Source: Adhaeribacter rhizoryzae
Lineage (GTDB): Bacteria > Bacteroidota > Bacteroidia > Cytophagales > Hymenobacteraceae
Assembly (NCBI RefSeq): GCF_008629685.1
Contig: NZ_VWSF01000001.1
Span: 372,001-436,000 of the forward strand
Reading direction: 5' to 3'
DNA: 64,000 bases
Shown here: piece after piece, positions 9,380-17,771 of the stretch
Layout: every line of letters begins with the position of its first letter
How positions within the stretch are numbered: position 1 is the first letter of the stretch
The notes under the pieces: generated by a model
Databases searched by the model: none
What the model was told of the DNA's origin: nothing
The model's input: the letters and a program-made list of their open reading frames with translations, nothing else
Translations under genes and position numbers: made by a program

Positions 9380-10248
9380 TGGGTTACACTTTTATTAAAT
9401 AATTTAATGGTTTGCACAGCTTCCTTAACGTCGTGTACCCGCAAAATATTGGCACCGTGCATTAAAGCAATTGTATTTAAAGCAATGGTGCCGGCCAAAG
9501 CTTCCGAGGCGGGTATATCCAGCATTTTATAAGTCATCGACTTCCGCGATAAACCTGCCAACAGAGGCAAGCCCATTATTTTCAGGTCATCCAACCGGCG
9601 CAGTATCTCGTAATTCTGGTCTAAGGTTTTGGCAAAGCCAAAGCCCGGGTCAATAATTATATCGGTCAGGCCCAGGGCATACAGGGCCGCTGTTTTTTCT
9701 TCGAAATAATTAATTAAATCCAGTATAATATCTTCATACTGCGTAAGCCGGTTCATGGTTTGCGGATTTCCGCGCATGTGCATCAAAATATACGGTACCC
9801 GCAACCGGCCAACAGTTTTAAACATTTCCGGATCTAATTCGCCGCCCGAAATATCGTTTATCATATCTGCCCCGGCATTTATGGCCGCTTCGGCTACCTT
9901 TGCCCGGAAAGTATCAATCGAAATCAGGCAATCCGGAAAGGCTTGGCGAATGGCTTTGATGGCCGGTATAACCCGCTTCAGTTCTTCATCCGGCGAAATA
10001 TTAACGGCTCCCGGCCGACTCGAATAACCGCCAATATCCAGGATAGCAGCGCCTTCCTGCAGCATTTTTTCGGCCTGCGCCATAAAGGCTGCGGAGGTGT
10101 TATAGCGACTGCCTTCATAAAAAGAATCGGGGGTAATATTTAATATTCCCATTACCACCGGGCTGGCTAGCGAAACTATTTTTCCGCGGGCATTAAGCGT
10201 ACTCTTTTTATAAAAAACTGTATCTTTCGCTTTCAAAACTGGGTACAA
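9376..10248 (-). CDS. folP: Dihydropteroate synthase
   Basis: Condenses 6-hydroxymethyl-dihydropterin diphosphate with p-aminobenzoate to dihydropteroate in folate synthesis (the sulfonamide target). The TIM-barrel landmarks are all present: GILNITPDSF (residues 34-43), DIGGYSSRPGA (71-81), NDISGG, MHMRG (156-160), DPGFGF (200-205), GLSRKS (232-237) and RVHDV (270-274). The only start that gives the usual N-terminus is a TTG at 10246-10248. The next in-frame ATG lies inside the conserved VVMGILN strand and would truncate the fold. It is divergent from the DUF1599 gene with 32 bp between the two TTG codons, and overlaps cdaA by 4 bp. Confidence 0.93.
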   Translation of the reverse strand: MYPVLKAKDTVFYKKSTLNARGKIVSLASPVVMGILNITPDSFYEGSRYNTSAAFMAQAEKMLQEGAAILDIGGYSSRPGAVNISPDEELKRVIPAIKAIRQAFPDCLISIDTFRAKVAEAAINAGADMINDISGGELDPEMFKTVGRLRVPYILMHMRGNPQTMNRLTQYEDIILDLINYFEEKTAALYALGLTDIIIDPGFGFAKTLDQNYEILRRLDDLKIMGLPLLAGLSRKSMTYKMLDIPASEALAGTIALNTIALMHGANILRVHDVKEAVQTIKLFNKSVTH

Positions 10249-10280
10249 ATCGCAATTTCCTTTAAAATAACGCCAAAAAA

Positions 10281-10838
10281 TTGATTAATCAAACTCTCCA
10301 GGAATATAATAGGGTTATAAAAGCTTGCAAGAATATTTTCCTGAAAAAAACCCGCGACTACGGAACGGCCTGGCGTATTTTACGCCTGCCCTCTATTACC
10401 GACCAAATATTTATCAAGGCCCAGCGCATCCGATCTATCCAGGAAAAGGGCGTGCAAAAGGTAGACGAAGACATTACTTCGGAGTTTGTGGGCATTATAA
10501 ATTACTGCGTAATTGCTTTAATGCAACTAAAATTGCAGGATCGGGCCGAGTTGGAAATTCCGGCTTCGGAAGTAGAAAACAGGTACGACCAGGAAATTGC
10601 CGAAAATATAGAACTGCTGCTGAACAAAAACCACGATTACGGCGAGGCCTGGCGCGACATGCGCATTAGCTCGATAACCGATATTATTTTAATGAAACTG
10701 TACCGGACCAAACAGATAGAAGATAACCAGGGGCAAACCCTGATTTCGGAAGGCGTGGAAGCCAATTACCGCGACATGATAAACTACGCTGTTTTTGTTT
10801 TGATTAAATTAAATTTCGCTATACATGAAACTCATTAG
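10281..10838 (+). CDS. DUF1599 domain protein with duplicated domain
   Basis: A 185-residue cytoplasmic protein of unknown function typical of Bacteroidota. It contains two tandem copies of DUF1599. The first (about residues 16-86) has KKTRDYGTAWRILRLPSITD and the second (about 109-180) has NKNHDYGEAWRDMRISSITD; each ends in an N-Y-x(4)-A-L/F helix. The start must be TTG at 10281, since the frame is closed 18 bp upstream and has no ATG before the domain. Its 3' end overlaps the next gene by 14 bp. This order (DUF1599 then a DoxX-like protein) recurs in the phylum. The D-Y-G and N-Y motifs are reminiscent of nucleotide-binding all-alpha proteins, but no function is established. Confidence 0.85.
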   Translation: MINQTLQEYNRVIKACKNIFLKKTRDYGTAWRILRLPSITDQIFIKAQRIRSIQEKGVQKVDEDITSEFVGIINYCVIALMQLKLQDRAELEIPASEVENRYDQEIAENIELLLNKNHDYGEAWRDMRISSITDIILMKLYRTKQIEDNQGQTLISEGVEANYRDMINYAVFVLIKLNFAIHETH

Positions 10839-11925
10839 CAGAATCTGCTGGCTGTTGGTAGGTGGCCTGTTTATTTTTTCGGGCCTGATAAAAATTAACG
10901 ACCCGGTGGGTACGGCCATTAAACTCGAAGAATATTTTGAGGTTTTCGCCACCGATTTTTCCTCGCTATTTCTGGCCCTGGAGCCTTATGCCTTGTACTT
11001 ATCTATTATTTTAAGTGCGCTGGAAATTATTTTGGGCGTGGCCTTGCTGCTGCGGTGGCGTCTGCGGCAGATACTGGTGAGTTTGCTGCTAATGATCGTA
11101 TTCTTTACGTTCCTCACGTTTTACTCGGCTTATTTTAACAAGGTAACCGATTGCGGTTGCTTCGGCGATGCCATTAAACTTACGCCGTGGCAATCGTTTA
11201 CCAAAGACGTGGTACTGCTGGTGATGATTATTATTTTGCTGGCTACCCAAAAATATTTGCCTCGTCCGCCGCGCGAAAACACTACCACTTGGGCCGTGGC
11301 CATTACGGCCGTTATCTCGTTTGGCATTGGCATTTATGCTTATTTACACGAGCCTTTCATCGATTTTAGGGCTTACAAAGTAGGTAATAATATTCCGGCG
11401 CTCATGAAACCATCTGAGCAACTGAAGTACAAGTACATTATGGAGAAAAACGGCGAAACGCAGGAGTTTACCGATTACCCCAAGGATACTACTTTTAAGT
11501 TTAAGCAAATGGTAGCCCTGAACCCGGAAGCCGGACCCAAAATAACCGATTTTAACGTTTGGAACGACAGCGGCGATTTTACGCAACAGGTTTTTCAGGG
11601 AAATAAGTTGCTCATTATTGTGCAGGATGTGCGCAAATCGCACCCCGAGAGCTTTAGCGAGATTAATAATTTAATTAGCGGCGCAGAAAAAGCAACGGCC
11701 AAAAATATAGAACCCATGGTGCTTACTTCCAGCAGCAGTCAGGATTTTGATATTTTTAGGCACGAAGTAAATCTGGCCGCGCCGTATTATTTTGCCGATG
11801 GCACCGTGCTGAAAACCATGATTAGAGCCAACCCCGGCATTATGTTGCTGCAAAATGGCGTGGTAGTAGGTAAGTGGCATTACAACGATGTGCCCGACCT
11901 GCAAACCGTTCAGGAGTTGCTATGA
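10825..11925 (+). CDS. BT_3928-type membrane protein, DoxX/MauE-like N-terminus
   Basis: A 366-residue inner-membrane protein. Residues 1-145 carry four hydrophobic helices with FSGLIKINDPVGTAIKLEEY and the cysteine motif TDCGCFGD (Cys110, Cys112), as in DoxX/MauE redox-related proteins. A fifth hydrophobic segment follows at ~155-173. The remaining ~190 residues are probably outside the cytoplasm and resemble the thioredoxin-like tail of the Bacteroidota BT_3928 family (KLLIIVQDVRKSHPESF, ASPYYF-like strand, PGIMLLQNGVVVGKWHYNDVP) but lack a CxxC. The gene overlaps DUF1599 by 14 bp and the ABC permease by 4 bp. A role in thiol-redox chemistry is an inference from the cysteines. Confidence 0.8.
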   Translation: MKLISRICWLLVGGLFIFSGLIKINDPVGTAIKLEEYFEVFATDFSSLFLALEPYALYLSIILSALEIILGVALLLRWRLRQILVSLLLMIVFFTFLTFYSAYFNKVTDCGCFGDAIKLTPWQSFTKDVVLLVMIIILLATQKYLPRPPRENTTTWAVAITAVISFGIGIYAYLHEPFIDFRAYKVGNNIPALMKPSEQLKYKYIMEKNGETQEFTDYPKDTTFKFKQMVALNPEAGPKITDFNVWNDSGDFTQQVFQGNKLLIIVQDVRKSHPESFSEINNLISGAEKATAKNIEPMVLTSSSSQDFDIFRHEVNLAAPYYFADGTVLKTMIRANPGIMLLQNGVVVGKWHYNDVPDLQTVQELL

Positions 11926-12980
11926 AAATAATTGGCTTTCTGCTTAACCGGCTGGGGCACGGCGTGCTGATAATGCTGGGCGTAGTAGTAGCCATTTTTT
12001 TTCTGTTTAACGTATTGCCCGGCGACCCGGTAGCCTTACTCGCCGGCCAGCGCAGCGATTTAGCTACCCGCGAAGCCATCTCTACTGAACTGGGCCTGGA
12101 TAAACCCTTACCCGAGCAATTGCTTTTTTACCTGAACGATATTTCGCCGATCTCGGTGCACGCAGCAGCTGCCGCAAACCAGGAGAAATACGAGTACACG
12201 CCGCTACTTTCTTTTGGCCAAAATGTACTGGTGCTGAAAACCCCTTATTTGCGGCGCTCCTTCCAGAGTAATAAAAAAGTAACCGCTATTTTATTAGACC
12301 ACTTAACCGGTACACTTTGGCTGGCCGGAGCGGCTATGCTTCTGGCTACGGTGTTGGGCATTTCGTTTGGCATTATAGCGGCGCTAAAGCCCCATAGCTG
12401 GCTCGATCATCTGCTTATTTCTACTTCGGTGCTGGGTATTTCGGTGCCTTCGTTTGTAGCCGCTATTTTAATTGCCATTACCTTTGGTTTTTACTGGAGC
12501 CACGTAACCGGCCTGAGTTTAACCGGGCAGTTGTACGAAATAGATGCTTTTACGGGCAAACATTTGGTGCTGCGTAATTTAATATTGCCGGCTTTTGCGT
12601 TGGGCATTCGGCCGCTTGCGGTAATTACCCAACTTACCCGTAGTTCCATGATAGAGGTACTTTCGCAGGATTATATGCGTACGGCGCGGGCCAAAGGCTT
12701 GCCCAGTTACCGGGTAGTAGTGGGACACGGCCTTAAAAATGCTTTAAATCCGGTAATAACGGCAGTGTCGGGTTGGCTGGCTTCATTAATGGCCGGCGCT
12801 TTTTTTATCGAATATATTTTTAACTGGAAAGGAATTGGTGCGGTTACCATTCATGCCGTCGAGAACTTAGATTTTCCGGTAGTAATGGGCGCAACTTTGT
12901 TTATTGCATTTTTATTTGTGCTGATAAATATTCTGGTAGATGTGCTTTACGCCCTCATCGATCCGCGGGTAAAACTTTAA
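11922..12980 (+). CDS. ABC transporter permease, oligopeptide/dipeptide (DppB/OppB) type
   Basis: A 352-residue inner-membrane permease. The N-terminus (RLGHGVLIMLGVVVAIFFLF followed by LPGDPVALLAGQ) and the EAA-type coupling loop (MRTARAKGLPSYRVVVGHGL) are typical of the DppB family. About six hydrophobic segments are visible. I start it at the ATG overlapping the previous stop (ATGA); an upstream start would lie inside the previous gene. There is an inserted segment of ~65 residues between helices 1 and 2. No partner permease, ATPase or binding protein is adjacent, so the other subunits must be elsewhere. The substrate is unknown. Confidence 0.88.
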   Translation: MKIIGFLLNRLGHGVLIMLGVVVAIFFLFNVLPGDPVALLAGQRSDLATREAISTELGLDKPLPEQLLFYLNDISPISVHAAAAANQEKYEYTPLLSFGQNVLVLKTPYLRRSFQSNKKVTAILLDHLTGTLWLAGAAMLLATVLGISFGIIAALKPHSWLDHLLISTSVLGISVPSFVAAILIAITFGFYWSHVTGLSLTGQLYEIDAFTGKHLVLRNLILPAFALGIRPLAVITQLTRSSMIEVLSQDYMRTARAKGLPSYRVVVGHGLKNALNPVITAVSGWLASLMAGAFFIEYIFNWKGIGAVTIHAVENLDFPVVMGATLFIAFLFVLINILVDVLYALIDPRVKL

Positions 12981-13131
12981 AAGTGGCTTGGCCAATACCT
13001 GTGCAAGCATCCTTTCTGCAAGCGGACTAAATAATTTTCCTTCCGCATAAATACTTAGTAACCAGTGAGTCTTACTTAAATGATAATTTTTAGAATCTAA
13101 ATACTACCTTAATCCGTTTAATGGTGTAAAA

Positions 13132-13665
13132 ATGAGTCGACCAATTTTTTTTGTGGGAATGCCGGGAGCCGGAAAATCAACCATAGGCCGCAAACTGGCC
13201 GCTACCTTACACGTTCCCTTTTTTGATTTAGATGAATATTTAGAAGAAAAAGAAGGTTCGGCCATACGGCAAATATTCTCCAGCCACGGCGAAGTTTACT
13301 TTCGGGAGATTGAGGCACGCTCTTTGCGGGCATTAGCAACGCAGGCACCCGGCAGCGTAATTGCCACCGGCGGCGGAGCTCCCTGTTTTCATAATAGCAT
13401 GGCTTATATGAACCAGCACGGTACTACCGTATACCTGAAAGCACCTATAACGGTGTTGCTGGAGCGCCTGACCGGACATGGCCGGGAGCAGCGCCCCCTG
13501 GTGGCTGGTAAAAGTACCGAAGAAATAAAGCAGTTTTTAACCGAAACCCTGGCTAAGCGAAAGCAATTTTATGAAACGGCTCATATAACGTATCAGAACC
13601 TTACCCGGGAGCGGGATGTAACCGACCTTTGCCATTTAATAGCGCGGTTGGAAACCACGTGTTAA
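13132..13665 (+). CDS. aroK: Shikimate kinase
   Basis: Phosphorylates shikimate at the 3-position in aromatic amino acid synthesis. The 177-residue cytoplasmic P-loop kinase shows the Walker A motif GMPGAGKST (residues 9-17), the Mg/shikimate-binding DLDEYLE (Asp34), Arg58 in FREIEARSL, the glycine-rich ATGGGAP motif and the lid arginines in GREQRPL. The start is the ATG at 13132. No other aro gene lies nearby; it is monocistronic between an ABC permease and a fatty-acid hydroxylase. Confidence 0.95.
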   Translation: MSRPIFFVGMPGAGKSTIGRKLAATLHVPFFDLDEYLEEKEGSAIRQIFSSHGEVYFREIEARSLRALATQAPGSVIATGGGAPCFHNSMAYMNQHGTTVYLKAPITVLLERLTGHGREQRPLVAGKSTEEIKQFLTETLAKRKQFYETAHITYQNLTRERDVTDLCHLIARLETTC

Positions 13666-13773
13666 AACCTGAATAAACACGGGTACGGTTTGTTTAAAAG
13701 CACGCTGGAGCGCAATTTTATTTAAATGTTTTAATTTTACCGAAAATTTTATTGACCCTAAATACAATTAACT

Positions 13774-14382
13774 ATGAAACCTAATCACAAAGGCACCGCC
13801 CAACTGTTTCAGAATCCATTTCTGGAAAAACTGACGCGTACGCACATTGCTGTACCTATTTCTATATTTATAATTATTGCCATTGGCCTTATTGCTTATG
13901 GCTTTACACACGGCTTTATAACTGTACTATCGGCTATTGGGTTGTTTTTTAGCGGCTGGTTTATATTTACATTTATCGAGTACATAGCGCACCGCTTCCT
14001 GTTTCACATGGATACCGATACGGATGTGAAGAAAAATATTCAGTACACGTTCCATGGCAACCACCACGAATATCCGAAAGACAAAGAACGTTTGGCTATG
14101 CCCCCCATTATGAGCTTATTTATCTCCTCGTTGTTCTTTTTTGTTTTTAAATTAATATTTGGGCAGTTCGTGTTTGGCATTGTTTCGGGGCTTTTGTTTG
14201 GGTATGCCGTTTACCTGTTTGTGCATTATGCGGTACACGCTTATGCGCCGCCCAAAAACTTCTTAAAAATTCTTTGGGTGCATCATAGCATTCATCATTA
14301 CAAAGACGATGAACGGGCCTTTGGGGTATCATCGCCGTTGTGGGATTGGCTGCTGGGTACCATGCCCGAACGAAACAAATAG
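13774..14382 (+). CDS. Fatty acid hydroxylase / sterol desaturase superfamily protein
   Basis: A 202-residue integral membrane di-iron oxygenase. Four hydrophobic segments are interleaved with the histidine box set of the superfamily: HRFLFH, HGNHHEYP, HYAVHAY and HHSIHHYKDD. The size and the GNHHEYPKDKERLAMPP stretch resemble fatty acid 2-hydroxylases (Scs7/FA2H type), which hydroxylate sphingolipid or glycerolipid acyl chains. 2-hydroxy fatty acids are common in Bacteroidota lipids, so this role is plausible but inferred. It ends in a bidirectional terminator shared with the convergent small lipoprotein gene. Confidence 0.85.
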   Translation: MKPNHKGTAQLFQNPFLEKLTRTHIAVPISIFIIIAIGLIAYGFTHGFITVLSAIGLFFSGWFIFTFIEYIAHRFLFHMDTDTDVKKNIQYTFHGNHHEYPKDKERLAMPPIMSLFISSLFFFVFKLIFGQFVFGIVSGLLFGYAVYLFVHYAVHAYAPPKNFLKILWVHHSIHHYKDDERAFGVSSPLWDWLLGTMPERNK

Positions 14383-14410
14383 CGTAAAAAAGTAGCATAT
14401 AACAAGCAAT

Positions 14411-14445
14411 AAAAAAGGGTAGCTTATTCAGAGCTACCCTTTTTT
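14411..14445. terminator. Bidirectional rho-independent terminator
   Basis: AAAAAAGGGTAGCT and AGCTACCCTTTTTT form a near-perfect stem around a 7-nt loop (tattcag), with A-tract and T-tract on either side. It sits between the convergent hydroxylase and small lipoprotein genes and can serve both strands. Confidence 0.85.
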
Positions 14446-14468
14446 ATTGCTTTAAAAATAGTGCGGCA

Positions 14469-14654
14469 TTAATAACGCCTCCGTGGGCCTCGTATTTTCC
14501 GCACAATCCACATAATCAGCAATATTACAATACCTACCACAATCAGGGTAGTCCACATGGTAAATTCCATTACATCGCCGAGCAGTTCGCAACCGCCTAA
14601 AGTAAAGGAAATTAAAATTATCAGAAGCGATAAAAAAGGTTTGATATTTTTCAT
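14469..14654 (-). CDS. Small lipoprotein with a transmembrane segment
   Basis: A 61-residue protein with a lipoprotein signal peptide (lipobox LGGC, Cys22), then a short spacer, a hydrophobic helix (WTTLIVVGIVILLIMWIV) and a basic tail (RKIRGPRRRY). Similar small lipobox-plus-helix proteins are scattered in Bacteroidota and have no known function. The initiation ATG, lipobox and terminator placement support a real gene despite its size. Confidence 0.65.
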   Translation of the reverse strand: MKNIKPFLSLLIILISFTLGGCELLGDVMEFTMWTTLIVVGIVILLIMWIVRKIRGPRRRY

Positions 14655-14825
14655 AGTTTTATTAATATAAGTAAAACAAAGGCAACTATAATATTTAACA
14701 ATATTTAACCGCCAGGTCTATTTTAAAACCTGAATATATTGATTTAATACTGGTATGAAACAAAAAGGTTGGCCCAAAGCCGAGTAGGTTATTAAAATAA
14801 TTTGAGTAATGCTATGTAAAGGCTT

Positions 14826-16010
14826 ATGTTTAGATCCAGCCAAACCCAAATTACAAATACCGTATTCCTTAAAAATAAACAACGGGTAATATTTGCCAGG
14901 TGGTTAATGCGGGCACTAATATTAGGTGCGGTAGCTGGTAGCAGTTTTGCTTTCTGTCAGGCAGCAATATTTAGTCAGCGGGCACGGGTAGGCCGCACGG
15001 TAGTAAGCATTAAAGACGATGCTTTTTACCTGAACGGCCGCCGGACCTACGAGAACCGCACCTGGCAAGGCTACAAAATTCAGGGTTTGTTAATGAACGG
15101 CCGTATGGTGCAGGGAATATTTGATGACCATAACCCCGAAACCCGCCAACGCTGGAAATACCCCGATACCGGCACCTGGGACCCGGAACGAAATACAAAC
15201 GAATTTATAGCCGCTATGCCGGCCTGGCGGCAAAAAGGGTTACTCAACTTTACCATAAACCTGCAAGGCGGCTCACCGGAAGGCTACTCGAAAGAACAGC
15301 CCTGGGAAAATAATGCTTTTGCACCGGATGGCGCTTTGAAACCGGCGTATCTAAATCGCCTGAAGCGAATATTGGATAAAGCCGATGCGTTGGGCATGAC
15401 GGTAATGGTAGGCTTTTATTATTTTGGTCAGGATGAACGGCTGCAAGATGAAGCGGCGGTAATACGCGGCGTTGACAATGCTACCAACTGGCTGCTGAAG
15501 CAGGGCTACCGCCACGTAATGGTAGAAATTAACAACGAATGCAATCATAATACCTATAACCACGCAATTCTGCGGCCCGAACGCGTACCCGAACTAATTA
15601 AACGGGTAAAACAGAAAACCCGGCAAGGCCGGCGCTTGCTGGTTAGTACTTCTTTTACCGGCGGCGCTTTGCCCACCGATGCCGTTATTCAAAATTCGGA
15701 TTTTGTTTTACTGCACGGCAACGGCGTTTCTGATCCAGCGAGAATTACAGACTTGGTGCGGCAAGTACGGCAGCGCCCGGTGTATTCGCCTAAACCCATT
15801 CTTTATAACGAAGATGATCATTTTAACTTCGACCAACCTCAGAATAATTGCCGGGCGGCCATCAGCGAATATTGCTCCTGGGGCTATTTCGACCCCGGTA
15901 AAAATAATTACCAGGATGGCTACCAAAGCATGCCCGTAGATTGGCACATTAACACACCGCTGAAAACGGCCTTTTTTAATTACGTAGCAGAAATTACAGG
16001 AACCCGGTAA
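14826..16010 (+). CDS. Putative secreted TIM-barrel glycoside hydrolase (clan A-like)
   Basis: A 394-residue exported protein. A hydrophobic segment at about residues 28-47 (ALILGAVAGSSFAFCQAA) looks like an uncleaved or late signal peptide; an ATG at residue 28 is an alternative start. The body resembles (beta/alpha)8 glycosidases. A candidate acid/base pair is Asn237-Glu238 (MVEINNECNH) and a candidate nucleophile is Glu329 (KPILYNEDDH), spaced 91 residues apart as in clan A enzymes. Strand ends such as MTVMVGFYYFGQDER and LLVSTSFTGG fit barrel strands. I cannot name the family. It has no lipobox and no sorting domain. The next gene is about 490 bp away. Confidence 0.65.
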   Translation: MFRSSQTQITNTVFLKNKQRVIFARWLMRALILGAVAGSSFAFCQAAIFSQRARVGRTVVSIKDDAFYLNGRRTYENRTWQGYKIQGLLMNGRMVQGIFDDHNPETRQRWKYPDTGTWDPERNTNEFIAAMPAWRQKGLLNFTINLQGGSPEGYSKEQPWENNAFAPDGALKPAYLNRLKRILDKADALGMTVMVGFYYFGQDERLQDEAAVIRGVDNATNWLLKQGYRHVMVEINNECNHNTYNHAILRPERVPELIKRVKQKTRQGRRLLVSTSFTGGALPTDAVIQNSDFVLLHGNGVSDPARITDLVRQVRQRPVYSPKPILYNEDDHFNFDQPQNNCRAAISEYCSWGYFDPGKNNYQDGYQSMPVDWHINTPLKTAFFNYVAEITGTR

Positions 16011-16171
16011 GCAGGGCATGTGCACGTGCTTAAATATTATTTTGTGCCGAAATATATTACCTAAGCTTATTTTATTTTCAGTGCCAATGGTTTCTACCGC
16101 CAACTTGCCATATTATACCAAATAGTAAAAAGCAGTTTGCATAGCAGTCTGGCAAATGGTTTTCCATACTC

Positions 16172-16294
16172 GTCATTCTATAGAATTCGAAGAATTCCAA
16201 AAGAATCTTCTGCATGAGTTGGATAAACAGGTAATAAACCTAGTCTGGAATTTACCTGTAACGCCTTCTAAGCAGAAGATTCCTCCGGAATGAC
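16172..16294. repeat. MITE-like palindromic element (copy 2)
   Basis: Three nested inverted arm pairs are visible: GTCATTC (16172-16178) with GAATGAC (16288-16294), GAATCTTCTGC (16203-16213) with its complement at 16272-16282, and ACAGGTAA (16227-16234) with TTACCTGT (16252-16259). It shares TTGGATAAAC and ACAGGTAA with the element at 8366-8468. It occupies the otherwise gene-free stretch 16011-16501, in which nothing else stands out. Confidence 0.65.
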
Positions 16295-16501
16295 AGGAAT
16301 GGGTACAATGATTTAAGTCCTCGCTATGGAAAGTTTTTTATTCTCTTTGGTATTATTTATCCTGCAACTTATAAGAATGTTGGCTGTGTTGCGGATTATA
16401 TTTTATTCGCAGTTATTCCTGACGAAAAATAGCGTTTGAAATTAAGCAAGCTTAACTGATTCGGTTTTATTAACTTACCTTAGTTTTAAAACAGTAAGTA
16501 T

Positions 16502-16954
16502 ATGATTGCCATCCGGCCTTGGCTATTTCTGGGAAAATACCGCGATACCTTCGAACTCCCGCCATTGCAAGCCCAGCAGATTGGGGCCATGCTCCAGTTT
16601 GCCGGCCGGGTAGAGTATCCCGAAATTCAAACACTTTATATTCCCATTGAAGATGGCGTACCTGTTCAGCGAGAAATATTAGAAAAAGGTGTTCAATTTA
16701 TTTTAAGCCAGCAGCAGGAAGGAAAAAAGGTAATGGTTTCTTGTGGAGCAGGCATTAGCCGATCGGTTACATTTATTATTGCGGCGCTGAAAGAAACTGA
16801 AGATATTCCTTTACTGGAGGCATACCAGGTGGTCTTGAATGCCCATGTAGGCGCTTTGCCACACCCGGCTTTGTGGCAGTCGTTGTGTAACTACTATCAG
16901 GAAGAAGTGCCTTATTGGCAATTATTAAAGAAATATAACCGCCGTGGTAATTAA
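16502..16954 (+). CDS. Dual-specificity/protein-tyrosine phosphatase-like protein
   Basis: A 150-residue cytoplasmic protein with the cysteine phosphatase loop Cys81-x5-Arg87 in VMVSCGAGISRSVT, a candidate general acid Asp51 (IPIEDG), and the downstream helix typical of dual-specificity phosphatases. The residue before the catalytic cysteine is Ser80 rather than the usual His, which would alter the cysteine pKa. The N-terminus (AIRPWLFLGKYRDT) matches the start of such domains. It stands alone between two gene-poor stretches. The substrate is unknown; it may act on phosphoproteins or another phosphoester. Confidence 0.8.
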   Translation: MIAIRPWLFLGKYRDTFELPPLQAQQIGAMLQFAGRVEYPEIQTLYIPIEDGVPVQREILEKGVQFILSQQQEGKKVMVSCGAGISRSVTFIIAALKETEDIPLLEAYQVVLNAHVGALPHPALWQSLCNYYQEEVPYWQLLKKYNRRGN

Positions 16955-17355
16955 TTCAAGTCTGATATTTTAACCCGTAAAAAGATTAATTTAACTGTTT
17001 CTTTGGAGCTGCCATTCTCTCAACAATTGCCATTATTAAGCTAAAATATTTCCTGTTGTTTCTAACAGCCCGAACCCACAAAATAGCCAACCCGAGGCAC
17101 CAGTTTTAGTCGTGATTTCCAACATCAAAACTTTATAAATCTAGTTCTTTATTTAAAATAACAGATAACAAAGGGTGCTTAGTTAAGTGCTAGAAATTAT
17201 ATGAATTACTACGTAATATAGTTGTAATTACGTATGAAAATAATTTAAGTACTACTTAATCTCACTCGTTCAATACTGATTTAGAAGCTCTACAGGCACT
17301 ATTTACGGGTTAATTTTATTAAATTTATAGGATAAAATTAAGGAGAATAGGAGCT
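16955..17355. other. Gene-free AT-rich stretch
   Basis: No supportable ORF or RNA gene. The only structure I see is an 8-bp inverted repeat, TACGTAAT at 17210-17217 and ATTACGTA at 17227-17234. The last bases carry AGGAG-like sequences ahead of the small gene at 17356. Confidence 0.5.
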
Positions 17356-17544
17356 ATGAAGAAAGAAAAAGAAACCCCGAAATTTCCTATCAGAATCGAG
17401 AATTTTGATCAGTATGAAATAACCGATTGCTCAGCAATTTTAAGACGCTTAGAATTAGCAGAAGCTAATAAAGGAAAAGGACAGGACTACAAAAAATTTG
17501 CTGAGCGGGCTGAAAGCCGCATTAATTACATGATGTTTGAATAA
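17356..17544 (+). CDS. Hypothetical small protein (62 residues)
   Basis: A small, charged, soluble protein (Lys/Glu-rich N-terminus, then ILRRLELAEANKGKGQDYKKFAERAESRINYMMF, predicted helical). The ATG is preceded by AGGAG (17341-17345) and GGAG (17350-17353), which supports translation. I do not recognise a family. It converges on nuoN and shares an inverted-repeat region with it. Confidence 0.5.
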   Translation: MKKEKETPKFPIRIENFDQYEITDCSAILRRLELAEANKGKGQDYKKFAERAESRINYMMFE

Positions 17545-17551
17545 TAAATTG

Positions 17552-17610
17552 GCTTGTTCCGGGGAATATTTATTTCCTGAATATTTTGGGTAGATATACC
17601 CGGAGCAAGC
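17552..17610. terminator. Inverted repeat between convergent genes
   Basis: GCTTGTTCCGGG (17552-17563) pairs with CCCGGAGCAAGC (17599-17610) with one mismatch, across a 35-nt AT-rich loop. It lies just after the small gene stop and may terminate it, although the T-run is weak. Confidence 0.4.
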
Positions 17611-17682
17611 ATTATTCTCTTTTCCCTAAATTCCATTTAGTTTTGGTTGAGAGCAGAATAGCCAGGAATATTTTATAAACTA

Positions 17683-17734
17683 GAAAAATGCTTTTAAAGA
17701 ATTCTTTCAACTAAAACAGCTTGGCTAAAAGCAT
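17683..17734 (-). terminator. Probable terminator of the nuo operon
   Basis: ATGCTTTTA (17688-17696) and TAAAAGCAT (17726-17734) form a 9-bp stem. Read on the minus strand the hairpin is followed by a run of T, about 40 bp after the nuoN stop. Confidence 0.5.
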
Positions 17735-17771
17735 CTGTAAACAGCTACTAATTCTTAAACTGCTGAGCCAG

